From: Curtanaerobium respiraculi
Lineage (GTDB): Bacteria; Actinomycetota; Coriobacteriia; Coriobacteriales; Eggerthellaceae
Assembly: GCF_024609215.1 (NCBI RefSeq)
Contig: NZ_JANIPD030000023.1
Coordinates: 62,001-126,000, forward strand
Direction: 5' to 3'
Length of the DNA stretch: 64,000 bases
Positions 58,546-64,000 of the stretch are shown one piece after another (the first letter of the stretch is position 1; every line of letters starts with the position of its first letter). The notes beneath the pieces are model-generated. The model was not told where the DNA came from. It did not search any database and worked only from the letters and a program-made list of their open reading frames with translations. Position numbers and translations under genes: made by a program.

Positions 58546-60672
58546 CTACATCCCCGCTGCGAGAGCGAGATGGTACGCGGCGAGGGAGACGATCCAGGCC
58601 ACGGCGAACCCGTAGGCGATCTGGGCGAACGTCCACTTCCACGAGTTGCTCTCGCGCTTGAGCGCGGCCACGGTGGCGAGGCACGGCAGGTACAGCAGCG
58701 TGAACACCATGAACGAGAACGAGCCCGCCTGGGTGAAGCCCAGGCTGCCGAGGGCCGCGGCGGAAAGCCCGGCGCCCGCATCGTCGCCCGCGGTGCCGGC
58801 GAGGACGCCGAGCGTCCCCACGACGGCCTCCTTCGCGGCGAAACCCGTGATGAGCGCCACGGCGGCCGGCCACACGCCGAATCCCAGCGGGATGAAGAGC
58901 GGGGCGATCGCGCCGCCCGCGATGGCGAGGAGGGAGTGCTCGACATCGACCATGCCGAACGCCCCGTCCGCGAACCCGAAGCTGCTCGCGAACCAAACCG
59001 CGATGCTCATGAGGAATATGATCGTGCCCGCGCGCTGCAGATAGTCCTTGATCGTCGCCCAGAGGGCCAGCCCCAAGCTGCTCATGCGCGGGGCCCGGTA
59101 TTTGGGCAGCTCGATGATCAGGGGCGTCGTCTCGCCCTTGAGCACAAACGTCTTCAGAAGCCACCCGGTGGCGAAGGCCACCAGTATTCCCAGAACGTAG
59201 AGCCCGAACACGATCACGTCGCCGTTCGTCGGGAAGAACGCGCTGGCGAACACCAGAAAGATGGTCGCGCGCGCCCCGCAGTTCATGAACGGGACCAGGA
59301 ACAGCGTGATCTTGCGATCGACCTCGCTCTCCATCGTGCGGCACGCCATCATGGCGGGCACGTTGCAGCCGAATCCCATGAGCATGGGCACGAAGCTCTT
59401 CCCCGACATGCCGAAGGGCCGCATCGCGCGGTCCATGATGAACGCCGCGCGCGCCATGTACCCCACGTCCTCGAGCAACGTGAGGAAGAAGAACAGCACG
59501 CATATCTGCGGCAGGAACGAGAGCACGGCCCCCACGCCGCCGCATATGCCGCCGACCACGAGCCCGTAGGCCCACGTATCCTCGACGAGGACGCCCCCCA
59601 ATCCCCGCGCGACGGCGTCGACCAGCATCTGGGCGACGTTCTGCAGCCACACCCCCGGGCTGGGGACGGGGTCGAGCCCCAGCGCGGAGAGCCCGAGGAA
59701 ATCCTCGGAGAACGTGCAGTGGAACATGGCGAACATCACCAGCAGGAACAGCGGGATGCCCCAGATGCGATGCGTGACCACGCGGTCGATCCGATCGCTT
59801 CGGTTCATCTCCCTCTGCTTGTGCACGTGGGTGACGCTCGCGTTCACGACCTGCTTGATGAAGGCGTAGCGGCGGTTCGCGTTCTCCGTCTCCTGCTCCT
59901 CGGTAAGGGGCGCGTCGGCGGTCGGCTGGTAGGTCATCGGCCCCTTGTAATGGTTGTGGTACTTGTACGCGGAGATCAGCGCGTTCGTGCGCCCACGCGA
60001 ATCGGTGTGGTGGTCGAGGCGGTGCTCATCGGGGTCCTCGATGTCCTGGAACCCGTGTCCGTGCTCGTCCTCCCCCTCGTGGAAGGGGCTCGAGCTCTCC
60101 AGCTCGGCAGCCTCGATCAGCTTGCCCATGCCGACCGTGTGCATGAGCTCGATCACGCCCTCGCCCGTCACCGCGGTGATGGGCATCACGGGCAACCCCA
60201 GCCGGCGGGACAACTCCTCGGTGTCGATGACGGCGCCGGCGGCGCGCGCCTCGTCCATCATGTTGACCGCCACCACCATGGGCACCCCCAGCTCGGCGAT
60301 CTGGCAGGTGAGGAAGAGGTTGCGCTCGATGTTCATCGCCTCCACGATGTCGATCACGACATCGGGCTTCGACTCGACGATGTAGGCCCTGCTCACCTGC
60401 TCTTCGATCGAGTAGCTCGTGAGCGAGTAGATTCCCGGCAGATCGACGATGTCCGCCTCGCCGTATCGGGGGCGCAGAGCGCCGACCTTCTGCTCCACCG
60501 TCACGCCGGGCCAGTTCCCCACATGCTGGTTGGTGCCCGTCAGCTCGTTGAAAAGCGTGGTCTTGCCGCAGTTGGGGTTTCCGATCAGCGCGAACACCTT
60601 GCGGTCTCGCTCGCGCTCCTTTGCCGTGGCCCAGGGCTGCGCCGCGATGGGCTCGTGGCGGCCGCCGGCCAT
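58546..60672 (-). CDS. feoB: Ferrous iron transporter FeoB
   Basis: A 708-residue FeoB with G1 GNPNCGKTT (about 31-39), switch GNWPGVTVEQK, G3 DLPG, G4 NMMDEA, and a C-terminal membrane region with two Gate motifs (TMESEVDRKITLF; APLFIPLGF). A His/Asp-rich insertion (about 220-255, HGHGFQDIEDPDEHRLDHH) lies in the cytoplasmic part. The start ATG at 60672 overlaps the feoA stop by one base. It imports Fe2+ under anaerobic conditions. Confidence 0.95.
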   Translation of the reverse strand: MAGGRHEPIAAQPWATAKERERDRKVFALIGNPNCGKTTLFNELTGTNQHVGNWPGVTVEQKVGALRPRYGEADIVDLPGIYSLTSYSIEEQVSRAYIVESKPDVVIDIVEAMNIERNLFLTCQIAELGVPMVVAVNMMDEARAAGAVIDTEELSRRLGLPVMPITAVTGEGVIELMHTVGMGKLIEAAELESSSPFHEGEDEHGHGFQDIEDPDEHRLDHHTDSRGRTNALISAYKYHNHYKGPMTYQPTADAPLTEEQETENANRRYAFIKQVVNASVTHVHKQREMNRSDRIDRVVTHRIWGIPLFLLVMFAMFHCTFSEDFLGLSALGLDPVPSPGVWLQNVAQMLVDAVARGLGGVLVEDTWAYGLVVGGICGGVGAVLSFLPQICVLFFFLTLLEDVGYMARAAFIMDRAMRPFGMSGKSFVPMLMGFGCNVPAMMACRTMESEVDRKITLFLVPFMNCGARATIFLVFASAFFPTNGDVIVFGLYVLGILVAFATGWLLKTFVLKGETTPLIIELPKYRAPRMSSLGLALWATIKDYLQRAGTIIFLMSIAVWFASSFGFADGAFGMVDVEHSLLAIAGGAIAPLFIPLGFGVWPAAVALITGFAAKEAVVGTLGVLAGTAGDDAGAGLSAAALGSLGFTQAGSFSFMVFTLLYLPCLATVAALKRESNSWKWTFAQIAYGFAVAWIVSLAAYHLALAAGM

Positions 60673-60887
60673 CAGGCGCTCACCTCCATGGTGTCGGCAA
60701 CGGCCTTGCAGAGCGCGAGCCTGCTCCCCTTGATCTCCAGTATGAGGCCGGCCCAGCTGCTCGAAAGCACGTCGACGCGCTCCCCCACGACCAGGCCCAG
60801 GCTGTCGAGCCGGGCGCGGGCGGGCCCCGACGCATGGCACGCCGTGATGGTGTGCGCGGACCCGGTTCGGGCATCGCTTAACTTCAA
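60672..60887 (-). CDS. feoA: Ferrous iron transport accessory FeoA
   Basis: A 71-residue SH3-like FeoA: ARLDSLGLVVGERVDVLSSSWAGLILEIKGSRLALCKAVADTM. It is thought to regulate FeoB. The start is TTG at 60887 with GAGGAGG upstream. It is upstream of and coupled to feoB. Confidence 0.9.
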   Translation of the reverse strand: MKLSDARTGSAHTITACHASGPARARLDSLGLVVGERVDVLSSSWAGLILEIKGSRLALCKAVADTMEVSA

Positions 60888-60976
60888 GTGCTCCTCCTCG
60901 CGAACGTTTGCCGCGACCCACTCTACGGGTTCGGCGCGTCAATCGCAACCGCTTGGAGCAAATCGGATCCAGATGG

Positions 60977-61009
60977 ATTATCAATGGATGAGCAGGGATA
61001 GCCTATTCC
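60977..61009 (-). promoter_or_regulatory. feo promoter with DtxR/IdeR-like iron box
   Basis: Minus-strand TAGGCT (forward 61000-61005) and GATAAT (60977-60982) are 17 bp apart. Over the -35 lies GGGATAG-C-CTATTCC (60995-61009), a 6-of-7 inverted repeat. In the opposite sense its core reads TAGGCTA, shared with the DtxR/IdeR consensus (11 of 19 positions by eye). An iron-dependent repressor would shut feoAB when iron is plentiful. The box overlaps the rsmB stop. Confidence 0.5.
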
Positions 61010-62397
61010 ACGCGGAGGAGGCGCGCGGCGAAGTGCGCGTCGCACCCGTCGGGCTGCAATGAGCTCTTGAAGAACAGCACGGGCTTCCCCTCGGGCGTTT
61101 TCCCATACGGCAGTATGCGATACCCCGCCCCCACCTTGGCGTCGAGGAAGCGTTTGACGGTGAATTCGTTCTCGGTCGCCAGCGGGCTGCAGGTGGAGTA
61201 GGTCAGCTGCCCGCCCACGCGCACGTGGCGGGAGGCCTCCGTCACCATCGCCAGCTGGAGCTTCGCGAGATCGTTGACCTCCTCGGCGCGCAAGCGCCAT
61301 CGGATCTCGGGATGGCGGCGCAGCGTCCCCACGCCGCTGCAAGGCGCATCGACGAACGCGGCGTCGAAGGTGCGCTGCCCCAGCGCCGCGGAGAGATCAC
61401 GGGCGTCGGCGGCGATCGCACGTTCGGTGAGGCACCCGTAGGCGCTCATGCGCTTGCGCAGAAGCTCGATCTTGTAGGGATGGCTGTCGACGGGCACGAA
61501 GTCCAGCTGGGCTCCCCACCGCCTGAAGGTGCACGACTGCAAGAGCACGCTCTTGGTGCCGCGGCCGCTGCCGATCTCGAGGAAGTCGCGAGGGCGTTGC
61601 TCGGGGAGGGCGAGGTCGGCGATGTACTGCGCTGCCGCATCGCTGATAAGCACGGCCCCCTCGCGGAAGAGGCGGCGCGCGGTGCCCGTCGCGACCGTAT
61701 GGGCATCGGCCACCTTCAGGCAGCCCGGGATCGGGCCTTCGGGGGAGCCCGGGGCACCCAAGTCGGCGATGGGGACCTCGCCCGCGATGAGCCTGTCGCG
61801 CAGGAAGAGCTCCTGCACCCGGCGCTCGTCCGACCTGATCGCGTTCACGCCGACGAAGATTGCGGGCGGATGGTTGCAGGCGGCCATGAACCGTGCCGCC
61901 TCGGCGCGGCCCATCTGCACGATGAGCACCTGCGCGAGCCATCGCGGGAACCCGTGGAGGCGGGCCAGGGCGGCATCGTCGACCGTCGGATCGCCGAAGG
62001 GGAACGACTCCGCCGCGCGGGCGACCTTGCGCAGCACGGCGTTCGCAAGGCGCGAGGCGCGCGGTTCCACCGAGCGCACGAGCCCCACCCCCTGGTCGAC
62101 CGCGACGTATGCGTCCTTGCCGAGGAAGATGATCTCGTAGGCGCTCACGCGGAGCGCGTCGCGCACGTAGGCGCGCACATCGGAGGGCGAGTTCATGCAG
62201 CGGTTCAGCACCTCGTCCAACGTGCCGCGCGTGGCGGCGACGCCGAGCGAGAGCACGCGCGCGAAGGCGGCGTCCTGCGGGCTGATGGAGATCTCCTCGA
62301 GCTTCGCGTCCAGCACATCGCCGGCGAAGGCGGAGCGCTCGCGGCACGCGGCGCCCACTTCGCACGCCAACCGCCGCGCGTTAGTGGTCCTGGACAT
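61003..62397 (-). CDS. rsmB: 16S rRNA m5C967 methyltransferase RsmB
   Basis: A 464-residue RsmB: N-terminal NusB-like domain (about 1-140), then a Rossmann methyltransferase with IGSGRGTKSVLL and DAPCSGVGTLRRHPEIRW, and the catalytic Cys in TYSTCSPLATENE. The ATG at 62397 overlaps fmt by 17 bases. It closes the def-fmt-rsmB run. Confidence 0.94.
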   Translation of the reverse strand: MSRTTNARRLACEVGAACRERSAFAGDVLDAKLEEISISPQDAAFARVLSLGVAATRGTLDEVLNRCMNSPSDVRAYVRDALRVSAYEIIFLGKDAYVAVDQGVGLVRSVEPRASRLANAVLRKVARAAESFPFGDPTVDDAALARLHGFPRWLAQVLIVQMGRAEAARFMAACNHPPAIFVGVNAIRSDERRVQELFLRDRLIAGEVPIADLGAPGSPEGPIPGCLKVADAHTVATGTARRLFREGAVLISDAAAQYIADLALPEQRPRDFLEIGSGRGTKSVLLQSCTFRRWGAQLDFVPVDSHPYKIELLRKRMSAYGCLTERAIAADARDLSAALGQRTFDAAFVDAPCSGVGTLRRHPEIRWRLRAEEVNDLAKLQLAMVTEASRHVRVGGQLTYSTCSPLATENEFTVKRFLDAKVGAGYRILPYGKTPEGKPVLFFKSSLQPDGCDAHFAARLLRVE

Positions 62398-63343
62398 CCA
62401 GCGCCTCCCATGTGATGAGGCCGCTCTTTATGTTCTGCACCCCCCGGGCGAAATCCGCCCCGGTCATCTCATGCTTGCCATCGGGATGGATCCCGTCGAT
62501 GCGCAGCAGCTGGTCGGCCATGCACAGGTACAGCTGCCTGTCGTAGAGGATGGCGCGCCCGGGAACGAGCTTCGTCTTCTCGCGCAGAAGGCGGCTCGGT
62601 TCGCGCTCCGCCCGCGTGATGGCGACGGAGCGGCTGGCGACCTTGCAGCGCGCCGGATGGGCCGGGGAGCTTGCCTGCACCTTGCGCTGGGCGATTTTCG
62701 CCTTGTCCGTGGGCGCGAGGTTGAGCTCGCCCTTCTCGATCTTATGGGCGTAGGTGGCGAAGAAATCGTCTTGCTTCTTCCATTCCAACGTCCCCTGCTC
62801 CATATGGGCCAGGGCGGTGAGCAGCGCTTGGCTGCCCAATATCGCCAACTCGGCCGTCAGCTCCTCCGCGTTCTTGCGACCGATCGCCGTCTGGCGCATG
62901 ATGCAGTAGTCGCCGGTGTCGAGCCCCTCCTCCATGCGCATGACGCACACGCCGGTCTCCTCATCGCCGGCGAGGATAGCGCGCTCGACCGGGGCGGCGC
63001 CGCGCCAGTGGGGCAAGAGCGACGCATGGACGTTGAGGCAGCCGCGGGGAGGGATCGCCAGCACCTCGGCAGGGAGGATGGCGCCGTACGCCGCCACGCA
63101 TATCGCATCCGGGGCGAGGGAGGCGATCTCGGCCTGCACGGCGGGGTCCCGGAGCGTGCGCGGCGTGAACACGGGGATACCCTGCAGGGCGGCGACCTGC
63201 TTCACCGGGCTGGCGACCAGCCTCCGGCCCCGGCCGCGGACCGCGTCCGGCCGCGTGTACACCCCCGCCACCTCGTGCTGCGCGATCAGGTTCTCCAATA
63301 TCGTCGCGGCATAGGAGGGGGTCCCCATGAAGACTATGCGCAT
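62381..63343 (-). CDS. fmt: Methionyl-tRNA formyltransferase
   Basis: A 320-residue Fmt with MRIVFMGTPSYAATILENL, the catalytic N-H-D type block LNVHASLLPHWRGAAPVERAIL, and a C-terminal OB domain. It formylates initiator Met-tRNA. The ATG at 63343 follows AAGGGAGAG; earlier in-frame starts lack support. It follows def by 42 bases. Confidence 0.95.
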   Translation of the reverse strand: MRIVFMGTPSYAATILENLIAQHEVAGVYTRPDAVRGRGRRLVASPVKQVAALQGIPVFTPRTLRDPAVQAEIASLAPDAICVAAYGAILPAEVLAIPPRGCLNVHASLLPHWRGAAPVERAILAGDEETGVCVMRMEEGLDTGDYCIMRQTAIGRKNAEELTAELAILGSQALLTALAHMEQGTLEWKKQDDFFATYAHKIEKGELNLAPTDKAKIAQRKVQASSPAHPARCKVASRSVAITRAEREPSRLLREKTKLVPGRAILYDRQLYLCMADQLLRIDGIHPDGKHEMTGADFARGVQNIKSGLITWEALDVQDH

Positions 63344-63385
63344 GTCTCTCCCTTCGACGGGCATGTCGGGCGGCGGCGCCGCCGG

Positions 63386-63910
63386 CTAGATGGACGTTTC
63401 CCCGGGCTTGGCGCCCGCCGCCAGGGCGGCGTCGTAATCGCGGAGCGCCTTGATGCGGGAGACGGGGTCGGTGCTCTCGAAGAGCGTGCGGCCCTCCAGG
63501 TGGTCGAGCTCGTGCTGAAGGCAGCGGCCGAGCAGCCCGTCGCCCTCGATGAACCGCTCGTTGCCGTCCAGATCGAAGTACTTGACGCGGGCCCACGGCC
63601 GGCGTTTGACGGGAACGGTTATGCCCGGCAGGGAGAGGCAGCCCTCCCCGTCGACGACGGGGTCGCCCTCCGTGGCGACGAGCTCGGGGTTCACCAGCGT
63701 GATGGGATTCTCCCCATAGGATTCGGAATCGCAGTCGACCACGACGATGCGCTGCAGCACGCCCACCTGGGGTCCTGCGAGCCCGCATCCGTCGTTTTTG
63801 TACATGGTGCGCGCCATCTGCTTCGCGAGCTTCCTCAATGACGAATCGCCCGGAACGCATTCCTGCGCGCGCTGGCGCAGTATAGGATCCGGGGAAAGAA
63901 TGATCTTCAT
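63386..63910 (-). CDS. def: Peptide deformylase
   Basis: A 174-residue deformylase with all three motifs: GCGLAGPQVG (about 42-51), EGCLSLPG (about 89-96) and LQHELDHLEG (about 130-139), giving the Cys and two His metal ligands. It removes formyl from new proteins. It is upstream of fmt and rsmB; priA, often the next gene, would lie outside the window. Confidence 0.96.
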   Translation of the reverse strand: MKIILSPDPILRQRAQECVPGDSSLRKLAKQMARTMYKNDGCGLAGPQVGVLQRIVVVDCDSESYGENPITLVNPELVATEGDPVVDGEGCLSLPGITVPVKRRPWARVKYFDLDGNERFIEGDGLLGRCLQHELDHLEGRTLFESTDPVSRIKALRDYDAALAAGAKPGETSI

Positions 63911-64000
63911 ATTGCATCCTTTTTCTGTTGCGTGTTTCCCCTTGATTGTACGCCCTCGTCGCGCGCACGCAACATCCGCCGCGAAAACTCCAGCGGAAGC

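Overview
The window is high-GC, densely packed bacterial chromosome. Gene content points to an anaerobic actinobacterium of class Coriobacteriia, most likely an Eggerthellaceae-type gut anaerobe. The supporting features are an actinobacterial-type integration host factor (mIHF), a tungsten-type aldehyde:ferredoxin oxidoreductase, a four-subunit 2-oxoacid:ferredoxin oxidoreductase, an AmmeMemoRadiSam cluster, DUF438/hemerythrin and PadR proteins, and secreted xxxLxxG-repeat proteins. This is inferred from families only; no rRNA or other phylogenetic marker was compared. No tRNA, rRNA or CRISPR array was seen.

Layout. 1-1.5 kb: a radical SAM enzyme. 1.6-6.1 kb: an accessory island with an AbiEi antitoxin beside a gutted AbiEii toxin, a LuxR fragment, a membrane-protein remnant, a RelE/ParE-Phd module, a Fic protein followed by a HigA-like antidote, and a MerR regulator. 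6.1-12.4 kb: an aldehyde oxidoreductase operon (ferredoxin, AOR, 127-aa protein, SufS-like desulfurase) divergent from a GPR1/FUN34/YaaH-type carboxylate transporter, plus a TetR regulator. 12.6-15.3 kb: rpsO-pnp. 15.7-17.3 kb: an IS110/IS1111-type element abutting a short palindromic repeat.

17.4-25.1 kb (minus strand): a compact nine-gene run hrcA-dnaJ-rsmE-mtaB-phoH-ybeY-dgkA-era-recO, headed by a CIRCE element. 25.3-30.3 kb: rpsT and, divergently, lepA, a small membrane protein, dusB and hemW. 30.4-37.0 kb (minus): comEA-comEC-holA, thiI, and mihF-gmk-rpoZ. 37.2-43.9 kb (minus): pyrR-pyrB-pyrC-patatin-(gap)-pyrK-pyrD-pyrF, with a recognisable promoter and a PyrR-binding hairpin.

44-50.6 kb: a secreted repeat protein, a DUF438/hemerythrin/PAS protein, and a PadR regulator with a flavoprotein and a membrane protein that may be one frameshifted gene. 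50.8-53.0 kb (minus): amrB-amrA-amrS. 53.1-58.5 kb: a VOR-type 2-oxoacid oxidoreductase operon divergent from an XRE-cupin regulator and an AMP-forming acyl-CoA synthetase. 58.5-60.9 kb (minus): feoA-feoB behind an iron-box-like site. 61.0-63.9 kb (minus): def-fmt-rsmB.

Metabolic theme: aldehydes and 2-oxoacids, as produced by amino-acid fermentation, are oxidised with ferredoxin as electron acceptor, with acyl-CoA synthetase and carboxylate transport nearby. The most unusual structures are a three-copy dispersed inverted-repeat element found each time between convergent genes and touching stop codons, an IS110-family element sitting at the edge of one copy, and the AmmeMemoRadiSam trio.
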